A stretch of 64,000 bases of DNA. It comes from Cenococcum geophilum 1.58. Its lineage: Eukaryota; Ascomycota; Dothideomycetes; Gloniales; Gloniaceae. This document shows, one piece after another, positions 1 through 12,672 of the stretch. How positions within the stretch are numbered: the first letter of the stretch is position 1; each line of letters opens with the position of its first letter. The stretch is from NCBI GenBank assembly GCA_001692895.1, contig KV748194.1, positions 62,001 through 126,000 on the forward strand. Reading direction: 5' to 3'. The notes beneath the pieces are model-generated. The model saw only the letters and a list, made by a program, of their open reading frames with translations. It did not search any database and was not told the DNA's origin. A program made the position numbers and the translations under genes.

Positions 1-714
1 GTTATATACGGAACTGTAATAACTGCTATAGATCTGTAATCCTATAAGATAAAACCCTAGGACTATTAAAACTACTCCTAATACTAAAACGCCCCTAGTA
101 GTATATTTTTATAGACTTTTATAAGCTACCTATAGACTATAACGGATACGATATAGTTATAATCCTAGTTAATTGCTTTAGTAAGCGCCTGATTTTAATC
201 CCCTATTATAAGAATATTAATATTAAAGAGGCAGCCTAACTATATATCTACTACGTTTACTAAATCTACGGACTACTAGATACTATTATATCTAATTATA
301 GGCCGTAATTTATATCGGCTTTCTAAAATAAGTTTACCTAAATTTTAAGCATTAAGCTAAAGCTTTCTATAGCATACCACTCCAGATAAATGGTTAGACG
401 AAAATTATAAATTAATACTTAGACTAGAGACTTCGGCCCTTTATTAACTACTTCTAAGATAACTAGGCTAAACTGCTACCCTTGATAAACTACGCCTAAG
501 CGACCCTACCCTATAACTTTATAGGATTTGCCCCTATCTAATTAGAAATGGGCTACTTACCCTATATAAGCTTTAACTGGAAAAGACTAGAAGGACCCCG
601 GACTATATATAAAAAACTATCTTATAAGGAGACCTAGTAGTACGCTAAGCGCTTAGAAGAAGCCTAGACAGTAGCCTATATAAATCTAGAAAAGGCCTAG
701 AAATTAATATAATA
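1..714 (+). mobile_element. Ty3/gypsy LTR-retrotransposon fossil, integrase fragment
   Basis: Translation of the plus strand gives a decayed but recognisable retroviral-type integrase core and C-terminal part of a Ty3/gypsy polyprotein: the strand-transfer region around 130-420 (similar to 'SKR.ILIP', 'YGLLDTI', 'FISAF.NKFT', 'KLKLSIAYH' segments) followed by the segment that normally precedes the chromodomain. The element runs off the left edge of the window and is cut at 714 by the pogo element. It is broken many times and A/T-shifted, as expected from RIP. It is an old fossil; no LTR is visible. Confidence 0.75.
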
Positions 715-1684
715 CAGTTAAATCTCCTTAATACAATATAGGGTATATAACGATAACCTCTATATTACGATCTACACCCCTTAATTAAGCCTTTTTTGGT
801 ATAATATTACGATAATCTAACCTTTAACAATATCGTTAAGCACCTACTACCAATATCGGTATAAGCAGATTTTAATTTGCCGGATTTAACCTCTGCTTAC
901 CATAAGTTTAGCTATTAAATCTATTACATAACAATTAAAATCTATTAAAATTACCCTTAGATCTTACTCTCTATACTTAATTCTATCTTATTTATTATAT
1001 TAAAATATTAAAATTCTATAAGGTAATGCTGTTACGGCTTTACTTATTATAAGTATTAGAAAATACGCGCCCACTACTAAAAACACCCCGGTCTACTATA
1101 ATTAGAAATTGCTTACTAGGTAAGCAACTTCCTCCATTATAATATTAATTAATCTTTAATATTAGAAATACTAAGCGATAAATTTTAACAGCTTAATTAA
1201 GCTAAATTATAATATAGGTAAAGTATATAAAAGTAAAAGAGAGCTGCCAAATATTCTCTTTTAGAGAAGGCTCTCTTTAAGTAGCACTAACGCTTATAGA
1301 ACTCTCGTATTTCTATTACTGGCGACCTTATATATACTGCCGCCACTTAATTATGGTAATAAATACCTATATTAGCGATAATAATTAAGCTAAAGTAGTT
1401 ACTTAGCTAATTAGAAGGCTTTAAATCTCGTAATGGTATTTATAAGAGGAAGTAGTATAGTAAGGCTGCCTTAGTTAATATAGAAGGAGCAGAAGATCGT
1501 ATAGTAGAGCTTTAAGTAATTATTAAGCCTTATCCGCTAAGGGATGTTTATAATATAGATAAGATAGGACTATTTTAGAAGGCTATACTAGATACTATAT
1601 TAGCTACTAAGGCTCTATTAGGAATAAAGAAGTAAAAGGCATAAATCTCTCTAGGTAATTACTCTAATACAAATAGCTTACGTT
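715..1684 (+). mobile_element. pogo/Tigger-like DNA transposon, left end and N-terminal half of transposase
   Basis: A TIR starts at 715 (CAGTTAAA...) right after a TA dinucleotide (713-714), the target used by Tc1/mariner-pogo elements. It aligns over about 150 bp with the sequence at 63449-63605. Downstream, about 1130-1684, the plus strand encodes a decayed DDE_1 (pogo/CENP-B-like) transposase: an HTH part ('SITGDLI', 'LEGFKSR'), then 'EGAEDRIVEL' and the first catalytic-Asp block 'RDVYNIDKIGLF', where the usual reading is DVYNMDETGLF. Stops are scattered through it, mostly TAA/TAG where Gln/Trp is expected, a RIP signature. The reading ends abruptly where the palindromic MITE begins. The C-terminal part is probably the block at 13490-14110. 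Confidence 0.7.
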
Positions 1685-1685
1685 A

Positions 1686-1911
1686 GGAAAAAATTTACTA
1701 GCATCTAATTTTACTTTTCTACTATTTTAGCATTTTCTAGCTTTTCTAGCATTTTCTAGCATTTAGCAGCTAAATGCGGCATTTATTACTAAGTACTAGC
1801 ATTTAGCCGCTAAATGCCGCATTTATAATTAAGTATTAGCATTTAGCTGCTAAATGCTAGAAAATGCTAAAATGGTAGAAAAGTAAATTTAAATGCTAGT
1901 AAATTTTTTCC
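1686..1911. mobile_element. 226-bp palindromic MITE with about 60-bp TIRs
   Basis: The two ends are near-perfect reverse complements: GGAAAAAATTTACTAGCAT at 1686 and its complement ending at 1911, with homology continuing about 60 bp inward on each side. TA lies on both sides (1684-1685, 1912-1913), consistent with a Tc1/mariner-type target duplication. The centre is built from more inverted and direct copies of TAGCATTTAGC / GCTAAATGC motifs. There is no coding capacity. A third copy of the same end lies at 3688. Confidence 0.7.
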
Positions 1912-1920
1912 TAATATAGA

Positions 1921-2500
1921 GGCTCCGTATAAAGCTCTGCGCGAAGCTCTATATAAAGTTCTATATAAAGTTCTACACAAAGCTCTGTATAAAGCTCTAT
2001 ATAAAGTTCTATATAAAGTTCTATATAAAGTTCTATATAAAGTTCTATACAAAGCTTTGCATAAAGCTCTATACGAAGTTCTATATAAAGTTCTACATAA
2101 AGCTCTGCACAAAGCTCTGTATAAAGTTCTATATAAAGTTCTATATAAAGTTCTGCACGAAGCTCTGCATAAAGTTCTGCATAAAGTTCTATATAAAGTT
2201 CTACACAAAGCTTTACACGAAGCTCTATACGAAGTTTTATATAAAGCTCTGTATAAAGCTCTATACAAAGTTCTATACAAAGTTTTACATAAAGTTCTAT
2301 ACGAAGTTTTGCATAAAGCTCTGCATAAAGCTCTATATAAAGCTCTATATAAAGCTCTACGCGAAGCTCTACACGAAGCTCTATATAAAGCTCTATATAA
2401 GGCTTTATATAAAGCTTTACGTATAGAGGCTCTGTATAAGGCTTTACGCAAAGCTCTATATAAAGCTCTATGTATAGAGGCTCTATACGAAGCTCTGTAT
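1921..2500. repeat. 12-bp minisatellite, about 48 copies
   Basis: Variants of the 12-mer GCTCTATATAAA (also GTTCTATATAAA, GCTCTGCATAAA, GCTCTACACGAA) repeat head to tail. Because the unit is a multiple of three and lacks stops, long open frames arise on both strands (Leu-Tyr-Lys-Ala repeats on plus, Arg-Ala-Leu-Tyr on minus). These look like artefacts of the repeat, with no flanking domain, signal peptide or promoter-like context. Unit differences are mainly C/T or G/A transitions. Confidence 0.85.
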
Positions 2501-2629
2501 TGGGTCCCCGCTATATTCCTAATAGCCTCTATATATGCCTTTGTTAAGTATACCCCCAATATACACCTAGGTAGCCACCTTATTTTTTACCCTTCCTTAC
2601 ATTCTCCCTACCTAGGAAGATACTAGAAC

Positions 2630-2965
2630 GACAGCTAGCAGACGACCGTCGCTGGAGCTAGACGACCGTTAGAGCCAAACGACCGTTGTTAGAGCTAGAC
2701 GACCGTCGCCGGAGCTAGATAACCGTCGCCAGAGCTAGACGATTGTCGTCAGAGCTAAACGACTGTCGTCAGAGCTAGATGACCGTCGTCAGAGCTAGAC
2801 GACCGTCGTCAGAGCTGGACGACCGTCGCCGGAGCTAGATGACCGTCGCTAGAGCTAGACGACCGTCGTCAGAGCTAGACGACCGTCGCCGGAGCCAGAT
2901 AACCGTCGCCAGAGCTAGACGACCGTCGTCATCGCTACACGACCGTCGCCAGAGCCACACGATAA
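2630..2965. repeat. 20-bp tandem repeat, about 17 copies
   Basis: The unit AGAGCTAGACGACCGTCGTC recurs head to tail with mostly transition differences (CGCC/CGTC, GACC/GATT). There are no spacers between units, so it is a minisatellite, not a CRISPR array. It begins about 130 bp after the 12-bp array and is much more G/C-rich than its surroundings. Confidence 0.85.
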
Positions 2966-3034
2966 CCGTTTAAACGACCAGCTAGCGAACACGATAAACG
3001 ATTTGATTGATTAATTAAATTAAGGTAACATAAA

Positions 3035-3292
3035 CAGGTAGGCACAGACAGGTAGGCATAGATAGGTAGGTATAGACGGGTAGGTATAGACAGACAGACA
3101 GATAGGTAGGGTAGGTAGGTAGGTTAGGTAGGTAGGTAGGTAGGTAGGTAGGTAGGTAGGTAGGTAGGTAGGTAGGTAGGTAGGTAGGTAGGTAGGTAGG
3201 TAGGTAGGTAGGTAGGTAGGTAGGTAGGTAGGTCGGTAGGTAGGTAGGTCGGTAGGTAGGCAGGTAGGTAGGTCGGTAGGTAGGTAGGTAAA
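3035..3292. repeat. (GGTA)n microsatellite
   Basis: Degenerate CAGACAGGTAGGCA / TAGATAGG units at 3035-3100 lead into a nearly pure GGTA tetranucleotide tract to about 3290, with a few GGTC interruptions near the right end. It is the third tandem array in a row in this block. Confidence 0.9.
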
Positions 3293-3687
3293 AGAGAACC
3301 GTCGCTATATTATATTAAATTATCTAAAATAATATAATTTATTTTGCACTAACTGCGTAGGAAAAGCAATACTTATTTATTACTTAAAGTAAGTAAGGTA
3401 TAATTAGGAGGAAGGAACTCTACGCGTGTATTTTTAAGAGAGCTATTTTTAATAAGTATTTAAACAGCTGCTTTATGGGCGCTAAAGCCGTTAATTAAGA
3501 GTAGTATCTTTCTACCGTATATCCTTTTATTAAACTAGGTAAGCTATTTAAGTATAATTACTATTATTATCTAGGCCTTCTTATTATACCTCTATATAAT
3601 ATTTATTAAGGCTATATTAATGCAATTGCGTAAAAAGTAATATAGCTTTAGTAATAAGCCAATTATAAGGAAAGAAAGCTTATTTAC
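3293..3687. other. A/T-rich RIP-scarred spacer, no assignable content
   Basis: Low-complexity A/T-rich DNA rich in TAA/TAG in all frames. Short peptide-like stretches occur, but I cannot match them to a family. It may belong to the middle of the split pogo element. Confidence 0.4.
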
Positions 3688-3919
3688 GTCAGGAAAAAAT
3701 TTACTAGCATTTTTACAGCATTTAGCAGCATTTGGCGGCTAAATGCGCATTCCGCGCACTATAACGTGTAGTATATAGTATTGACTAAGGTGCGGCATAC
3801 TGCTATATTTAATAATGCAGTGCAGCTAATTACGCATTTTGCACTTAATGCGCAATTAATATATAATGCCCTCCTTGCGCATTCTATATATAATACCCTT
3901 TTTGCGCATTCTATATATT
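3688..3919. repeat. Second copy of the palindromic MITE end with subrepeats
   Basis: CAGGAAAAAATTTACTAGCA at 3688 repeats the end of the MITE at 1686, followed by the same TAGCAGCATTT / GGCTAAATGC internal motifs. Further on, GCGCATTCTATATATAATACCC-like units repeat (about 3840-3918). I do not see a matching right TIR, so the copy is partial; the Harbinger element begins at 3923. Confidence 0.55.
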
Positions 3920-4399
3920 TTAGGGAGCGTTTAGTTATAGCTCTAGATTAAATCTAGAGGCTTTAGAACCGAGTTAATCTAAAGCCTTAATCTAATCTAG
4001 AGGTAGGTGTTTAGTTAATTTAGCGACCTTCTAATCTAGAGCTCCTCTAGATTAGCAACCGCGTTAAATTCGCACGCTTTACCGTATATAGTAGTTGAAT
4101 TTAAGCTCTTGAGCTTTTTTTTCTAGATTAATTGTTAAGTTAAATCTAAAGCTCTACTTATATACCCGTCTAATTACCTACTATACCCCTACCGCTACCA
4201 CCCTTATTAATAACGGTATTACTATAGCAGCTGCAGGCCCTATATGACGTCCTCTTCTTAATTCTCACTATTACCGTTTAGATCTAACTGGTTGGCGTTT
4301 ATACTTAACACACTAATATATAGTAGGGGACGTTGTAGACGACGTAGTTGCTCTATAGTCACCTATAGAGGCTCTATAATTTAACGAGGATGCGGCCAG

Positions 4400-5400
4400 A
4401 GGTGTTTAGGAAGTTGCTTAAATAGCTTTAAATTAACGGCGGCTTAAAGGATATGAAGCTTCTATTGGTAGCAGAGAAGCTATTAATATTCCTACTAATA
4501 TTTTATAATAATTAGTTATACTAATTGGTTTATAAGGAAACGTAGTACGCCTTATTAATAGTTAAGGAGTAGGTAATATATACGTTAATATATTCTTTTT
4601 ACTAGAGCTAATTTAGTATATAAAGTAGTATATACAGTTCTTCCTGGGCTCGTTAAATTGTATAAGGAGCTCGTTAATCTACTTAAAAATACTATATTAG
4701 ATAAGATTGTAGATAACCTAAAGCAATATCTATTCTTCGCCGATTGTATTAGAGCGCTTAATGGTACGCATCTACCGATCGCGATTTAAGGTGGATATAA
4801 GTGGCAAGCTCCTTAGCGCGGTAGGAAAGGTCTATTAACGCAAAACATTCTAGCTGCTGTCGATTTTAATATAAACTTTATATACATTCTAGCTGAGTGG
4901 GAAGGTACCGCTTATAACTATAAAGTTATTAATTTAGCAAAGAAGAAAGCCTTTAAAGCTCCGTAAGGTTAATATTATCTTATTAATACTAGCTATTTAA
5001 ATACCTCTATAACGTTAGTACTATACCGAGGCGTTTAATATTATCTTTGTAAATAAGCTTAGGCAAATATAAAGCTATAGAATATAAAGGAGCTATTTAA
5101 TCTACGTTATATAGGGCTAAGAAATGTTATTAAGCGTACCTTTAAAGTCTTTAAAAGACAATTTTAATACTTTAAGGCAGTAAGATAGAACCTCCTTGTA
5201 GTAATATAGATTCTTTTAGTATATATATTAACCGTAGTGTATAACTTCTTAAATATATATAATTCGGATAATCTAGAGGACTACGGTGTAGTAGAGGATA
5301 AGGAGATTAATAAGGGAAACGCGTAGATGGTAGAGAAAAAGAGTGAGGTTGCTATAAATTAAAGACAGGATGAAATTGCACGGCTTATATAGAGAGGCTA
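4400..5400 (+). pseudogene. Harbinger DDE (DDE_Tnp_4) transposase, RIP-inactivated
   Basis: Frame reading from about 4640 gives the signature blocks of fungal PIF1-like transposases: 'ADCIRALNGTHLPI' near 4740 (first Asp block, here Asn for Asp), 'KGLLTQNILAAVDF' (VDF carrying an acidic residue), 'AEWEGTAYNYKVI' (usually GWEGSAHDSRV) and 'YYLINTSYLN' (usually YYLVDAGY). Stops occur throughout, mostly at positions expected to be Gln or Trp. It is not functional. Confidence 0.75.
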
Positions 5401-6368
5401 TTATTAGGTAATTGGGAGGCCTTTATAATATATAGGTATATAATTTATAGGTAAACTACTATACTAAATTATATACTAATATATCGTACTGCTATATAGC
5501 CCGCCTTAAAAGAGCTTCTTATTATAACGACTTCTTAACATCTTTCTTTTTCTTTATTTTTGCTAGTGTCCTATCTATTAACTTCTTCTATAACGCCCCT
5601 AACGTAATTAAAAAGGTCCTTACTATTAATTCCGTCTTAAAGGCTTCTAGAATAAGCACTTGATTGTTAAGGTCTATATTGTTAAACTCGTTAAGGAACT
5701 CCGCTAAGGCCTTTTTTAGAGGCGGCTTTTGACTAAGAAGCTCTTATATAGCTCTGATCTCTTTTAATACTAGCTTTATAGTCTCTCCTAGTAGGTTCTT
5801 TATCCATTGCCTAGCTCTAAGTTGCTAATACTTTATATCTAGTTTATTTAACTAAGCAGCTTGTTTAATAGCGCGTTTTCTTATAGCTAGTAAAGACTTT
5901 TAAGTAGGCGTTAATAAAGGCGTATGGTAAAGGCTTAGGCTTGCTAAGGACAACAATTATTAACTAGAAGGTATAGTAGAGCAATTGTTTAAAGAAATAT
6001 TACTAGCTAACGAAGCTAACTAACGCTGCTTTATAGAAGATTAAGGCTTATCCTTATTAGCTACCTTATTATCTTCCTTATAAGAAGACTCTTCCTTCTC
6101 ACTCCTACCATCCTATACGGTAGTAGTACTTTCCTCCTTTATTAACGCAGGATTAATTAGCGGATTATTCTCTATTTAATTAAGAGCTTTATTAACTATA
6201 AGAGCATAGTCGCCCGTTGTAACTACGCCTTAAAATAGCTTATTAAGCTCCTCTAGGAAAGGCGGCGGAGCCTCTTAAAACTTCGCGGCGTTAGGATTGG
6301 CTTTAAAATATCTCTTTATAACGTCTTTAGAGGCAACTGGTACGCCTTTATTATTGTCTTACCCCTAG

Positions 6369-6561
6369 TGTCACGGAACGCGGGTAATGGCTATAAAGCG
6401 TATGTATTTAGGGAGTCTATAAGACGTTGCGCGATCGATTGTAAGGGTCGAGGGCGTAAGGAGGTGATATACCCTTGTGTAGCTGACATAAGCTATACGC
6501 GAGGTGTACGCGAGAGCACGGGGTTCTCCTATAGAGGCCCCTGCGGTCGGGTTCCGTGACA
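6369..6561 (-). repeat. 3' LTR of the chromovirus
   Basis: Begins TGTCACGG and ends CCGTGACA on the plus strand, so its own ends are also short inverted repeats. It is about 94% identical to the copy at 12673-12865. The small open frames seen on both strands inside it are incidental. Confidence 0.9.
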
Positions 6562-9500
6562 CTACCCCCCCTCCTATTAAGGCGGAGCTCCGGCGACGCT
6601 GTAGTTGCTATATATATATAGGGGGAAATGCTTAGGGTATCTAGAAAAAGGAATATTATTATAGGTGTAATAGGCTTATATAGGTGCTTCTAACTTAAAG
6701 CTTGTAGGTTGCTACTATGCGAAGGTACTAGGCTATAGAGGGGAAGGAGGCTATTGGGGACTTGGTAAGGTGTAAGGGTGTTGCTAAGGCGCTAGTAGTA
6801 AGTGAGCTAATAGCGATTTTCTATCCCGGGGATAGAAAATCCTAATTAGTTGGCTTCTCTTTAGCGTCTAGAATCTAACTAATTAGATAACTTTAACCGG
6901 CGGTTAAAGTTCCTTAATATCTTATCGGAGTAGTTACGTGACGGTAATATATAACGATTTAGCTGTGACGGCTCCTATAGGGGATTAGGTACGAAATCTC
7001 TGCTTAGGCCTAGTTTCTATAGGTTTATATAGTGGAAATCGCTAATTAGATCTTTTGTGTTTTTAAAATCTTCCTATAGTTGCTATTCTGGCTAATCTAT
7101 ATTAAATCCTATATAGGTAGCTTTATAGTAGAGCCGCCGTCCTTTGCCTTTGCTAAAGTATTTAGAGTTAATAATTTATTTAACGGTCCACTCCTCGTGG
7201 TTCTCGTCTTTATTCTTATCTTAGATTAGTACCGGTAGGGGTTTAAGCTATATTTGTCCTAGTAGAGGGTTAGACTGGTAAAGGTATAGTAGCTATAGGT
7301 AAAACACGGGCCATATTTTGTGGGTAGCTAAGGCAGGTAGGAGCTCTAGTTTATATACAGCTCCTCTATTAATAACTCATTTAATCTAGTAGGGGCTAAG
7401 GTTCTTATAATTAAGTAACTTTATAGGTCTCTATATGGAGATATTGCGTATATCTAACTATACCTAGTCGCTAATATGCATCTTGGGTGGTGGTGTTCTA
7501 TAGCGGTTGGCGAAGTAAGCTTATTTCGCTTGGGCCTAGGCCATCTCTCCTTTATAGTAGTTAAGTAGGTCTTTTATACGGTCTATATATTAATTAGTAA
7601 GTAGTATTTTAAGGCGTTTTCTATATAGTAGTTTCTTATTAATAGGCTTTGGTGGCTCTATACCGGATTATAGGTAATATCCTTTATTCGCAAAGAATGG
7701 GGTAAGTCCTATAGTGGCTAAGACGTAGTTATTTACTGCGAATTTACCTAGTAGAAGGTGGTCTACCCAGTCGTCTTAATTATAGGCGACTACCTGTTAT
7801 AAGTACGCCTTTATACTAGCGTTAGCGTTTTCTAATTATCCCGTAGTTTTGTAGTAAAAGGATATAGACATCTTAATAGAGATACTAAGGCGTTAGCAGA
7901 TCCGCCTTTATATATTAGAGTTAAATTATATACCTTAGTTAGATGTGATAGAGTTAGGTAACCCATGTAGTTAGTAGACTTTGTGGAGGAAGGCGTTAGC
8001 AACGTTGCTTATGGCTACGCCTTTAGTTAGGACGTAGTGGCGTTCTTTTATAAGTCGGCATATTATTATAAGGATATTCTTATAGGTTCGGCTATGTCGT
8101 TTATAAGGCGGTAGGTTAATAACGAAATCTATGGCGATATCTGCCTATTGTTATATAGGTACTGGTAGAGGGTATAGCAGTCCTTAGTACTTTGTGTGAA
8201 ATGCTTTAGTACGTTTATAGCTGTGGCAGGCACTTATAAAGCGTTTAACTAAGTCTATTATTTTGGGCTAGAAGTAGTATTGGCTAAGAAGCTTATAGGT
8301 TCCTCTTTTGCCTGGGTGGCCGCTTAATCGGAGGTTATAGGCCATTTAGATTAGTTGCCGTTATAGGTCTTCTAAGTTGGGGATAAATAGACGGCCTCTA
8401 TAATAGAGCCTATTTTCTTTTACTTTTAAGGCTGCTATATTAATCTGGCCTAAGCTTTAGAGGTTAATAAGTAGTGTATAAGTGCCGGCAATCTTTATAG
8501 TAATTAGTTAATATAGTAATGGGTTAATAGGGGTGTTATATACTGCGGTAATAAGTTTGTTAATTTTGGGGGGTAACTTTAGTTCTGTGGTATGAAGCTA
8601 AGGGGCAGTTGGTTCTGTCTTAGGTAGTATACCTAGGGCTAAGTTTTATGCTTTTAGGATTATTTATTGTTGGAATTAATTATAAGGGTTATCTTCTAAC
8701 TAAGGAAGGTCTTGCGAACGGCGTGTTAGGCTATTAGGCTTAGTACCTTATACTCCTAGCCTATATATAATTTTGAAGTTAAAACCGGAGAGGAACTTGT
8801 TCTAACGTGCTTGGCATTAGTTTAGTTATTTTATAGTTATAAAGTACTTAAGGTTGTGATAATCTGTAAGGACCTTAGTTGGCTAGTTAGGTTCTACTAA
8901 GGAGAGTTCTGGTTAGAATTCCTTAAACGCTTATATAATTGCGAGAAGTTCCTTATTATAGATCTTGTAGTTATATTCTTATGGTATAAGCTTAAACGAG
9001 TAGAATGCGACTAGGTAGAGGAGACTATTGTTACCTATCTGGGAGAGGACGCCCGCGTTAATGTGGTCTGAGGAGTTAGTCTTAAGATAGAGTTGTTATC
9101 CTAGTATAAAGTGAGCTAGGATAGGTGCTTTGGTAAATGTATCTTTTAAGTCTTGGAACGCCTTTTTGTATTTAGGCGTCTAGATAAAACGTAGATATAT
9201 TTTTCTTCCTTTTATAGAAAAGCCCTTTATTCGCATTATTGCTATAAGTGGTGCTATAATACCCGAGAAGTTATATATAAATTTCTGATAGAAGTTAGCA
9301 AAACCGAGGAAGGCTTATATATCTTTAATATAGGTAGGGGTTTGCCATCTAGTGATTGTGTATACTTTTTCGGGGTTTATACGGACACCCTTAGTAGTGA
9401 TAATTAGTTTAAGGTATTTTACTTCTATGACTGAGAATTTGCACTTCTTTAAATTAATATAAAGTCCTGCGTCTTTAAGGCGCTGTAGGACCTTTTAAAC

Positions 9501-12500
9501 GTGCTTAGTATGCTTAGAAGGGTTATTGCTATAAATAAGTATATTATCTAGGTACGCGGAGTAGAAGTCGTTAAGGTAGTTCTATAAGGTATTATTAATA
9601 TAGCTTTAGAAGCTGCCTGGGCCGTTATATACACTAAAAGGTATAATAGTGTATTTAAATTAGCTAAAGCGCAATATAAATATGGTTTTCCATTTATCAC
9701 CTTCCCGTATTTGGAGGCGGTTAAAGGCGGCGATAATATTGAGTTTAGTATAGATTTTGGCTTAGCTAAGCCGTTTAAGGGTCTCGCGTATAAGCGGTAT
9801 GGGGTATTGGTTCTTAATTATAATAGCGTTAAGTCCTCTATAGTTAACGCAGAATTAAATACCTTTTTTTGGCTTTTTAGTAAGGAGGATAGGAGCGGCT
9901 ATTGGGGATATACTGGGACGAATGAACCCTTTGTTAAGGTGCTTGTTGATATACTTTTTAACAACTAGGAGTTTATCTTTTAATATTAGGTAGGGTCTCT
10001 TATAGGGTAGCGTTTTTCCTTATTTAATATTAATGGCATAATCGTTAGGTTAATATAGGGGTAGTGTATCTACGCTCTTTTATAAGCATACGTTAATAAA
10101 GTTATAGTATCTCTTAGGGAGGAGCTTGCGGAGTTCCTTATTGGTAAGTCCTTTTTTAAGCTTTATAAACTTCTTAAAGTCTAAGGGTAAAAGTCCATAG
10201 AGTTCTGCGGGGGCATTATTTTTTAGAAGGTTGACTATATCTATCCTGTTATTATAGAGGATGTGGTCTTAATCTTTATTAAGCTTATATAGTTATAATT
10301 AGGAGGCTATAATAACGGTTTAGCCTTTTCTATATGCTATGCGGTAGAAGGCCGCGGCGCTTACGTAGTGGTAGTTAGTTATAGGTGGGGTAATAAGGGT
10401 TTCCTTAGGTTAATATCCTGGGGAGTAGATAGAGGTGGCTAGGCCGTGCCCTAGGCAAGTCTCTCTGCAGTATTTAGAGTTAAAGGTTACTTCTCTCTTT
10501 TGCCAGTTAATAGCAGGGTTGTATTATTTAAGCTAGTTTATTTTAAGGATAATAGGGTAGTTTATAAGTGGTATAATATAGGCCTAGAGCTCCTCCTAGT
10601 GTCCATTTATATTTAGGTAGAGTTATGCTATATAGGTAATCTTTTATGTAGTATAACTACTATTAGCGAGTTATAGGGCGCGGGCTTTAGTGAGGGGTAA
10701 GGTAGGTAGGTTATAAGTGCGCACGAATTAGGTATTTATAAATTTATTAATAGCTCCGCAGTTAATTATAGAATGGGTTTTATATTGTTTTTTAGCAGTA
10801 GTTCCCTTTATAGGTAAGACTATTTACTTCTATCCTTCTATTCTTACTAAGCTATTTATTAAGTAAGCTAATATATAGATCCCTCTATTATTAGAGTGTC
10901 CTAACCTATGACTTAGGGCTAGGACTTTATGTTTTCCGCTTCCGCGTCTAATTCTACTACTGTTACTGCATCTTCGTCTTATATAGTAGCGGCGCATAGC
11001 GATGTATTTAGTGTCTGGGGTATAGGGTTAGGTATTTAACGGCGGCTGCTAAACCTAGCTATTAGGTAGTTTGGGCTATAGCTGTAATAGCCTTCTTAAC
11101 GGCATCTATAGTAACGCCTTAGCTTTTAGAGTAGCTCGCGCTCTCCGTTTAGTAGCTTCTTTAGGAAGGCTAGTATAAAGAGGTCGATATTAAGACCAGT
11201 GGTGTTACTTAGGGTAGTAGGCGTTAGTGGTTTAGTAGGTCCGGAGGGCTTTTATAGGGAGGTCTTCGGGCGGGGGTTTATAGTAGTAATCTAGTTTAGC
11301 TGTCGTTTAATCTTCTATAGGGCTGCTACTATATTATAAACGTTGTTATAGTTATGGCTAGCGGCTGTGTAACTAAGGTAATAAGTAACTTTTTTAAGGA
11401 GATCTTCCTGGTCTTTAGCGTCGTCTTAGGTGAGGACTTTAGTATATTCCTAGAATTTAATATAGAACTTATTAAATAATTTAGTAGGACTTATTTTTAG
11501 GGCGCGTAGTTTAGCTTGACTAGTGGCTATTAGGTTATAGTCGCGGTATATTTAGTTAAGGTTATTAAGGACTTTTTAGTAGGACTGCTACTTCTAGGGA
11601 CTACTAGTCTTCTATTAAGCGAAAAGCCTATTAAATAGGATGCCCTTCGTTTGTCCGATAATATAGCCAATCTTAGTATCTTCTGTGGGGAAAAGGCAGG
11701 CGCTCTAGGTTAGTTTCTCGCGGGTTTATATCTTCTAGTAGCTATATTCTTTACGGTTACCCTTAAAAATTAGGGGATTAGGGTAGCGTGTATTAGACCC
11801 TATAGTAGTAGTTTAGGTTTAATTGTTATGGCTTTTATTATCGCCGCTGCTATAGTAGGGGTTCCCGTTAGGTGAAGCTGCTTAACACTAACCTTCCGTT
11901 AAGCGTTAAGTAGGTAAGGTTGCTGGGGGCGTAGAGACTTAGGTGGCGTTATATGTAGTAGAGAGGTATCTAGTATTATTACAAATGTGCTTATTAAGCT
12001 AAAATTATAGGTATTTAATTATACCCTCTCTTTTAGTAACCGTAGCAATAAGTATAATCTTAGCCTTCTTTAATTATTAGACGTCATATTTAGACGCGTA
12101 GAGGTCGTCTTTAATTTCTTAGCGTGTATTGTTAGCAAGCGCCTTACGAGCTTATAGGTCTTGGATAATATTATAATCTTAGGCAGTACGCATCTTAGTT
12201 TATATAAGCTTTAGATAGTAGTTCTATAGAAGGCGGTAGTATTTATTAGGTTCTTATACTACTATTTTTACAAATATCTTGGCGTCTCGTATCTCAATCT
12301 TAATAGGTAGTAGCCCTTCGGCTTATTTATCCGTGGTTATATAGTTAATAAAGGATAAAACATTGTTAATGTCCCCCTTATAGTTATTATAGTCTTTTAA
12401 GCCACTAGGCTTCCCTTTAGGGGTTAAGGCTAGGGCTAATAAATTAAATCCTCCTAGGACTAATTGGTGTTGTGGTTTTAATATAGGTATTAGGTTATTC

Positions 12501-12672
12501 TTTAAGTTTAATATAGTAGCTAGTAAGGAATTTTATCTTATTATTGTTGATTTTTTAGAAATATAAAGTAAGGTAACTTATAGATACGCTGCTTCTAGTA
12601 GCGTTTACGGTATTATAGAGATGTAGAATTAGTTATAGGCTAAGCGTTGGTGAAGAAAAAGGCGTAATATAA

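Noticed and set aside
1867-2626. Two long opposing open frames (230 and 189 codons)
   Set aside because: They are produced by the 12-bp tandem array, which has no stop in those frames; no domain, promoter or homologous protein is evident.
2630-2965. Regular 20-bp repeats that might suggest a CRISPR array
   Set aside because: Units abut without unique spacers, and the organism is a fungus; it is a minisatellite.
6368-6562. Small open frames on both strands, repeated at 12672-12866
   Set aside because: They lie inside the two LTRs of the chromovirus and are incidental.
9711-9968. 85-codon plus-strand frame
   Set aside because: It is antisense to the reverse-transcriptase region of the minus-strand chromovirus fossil.
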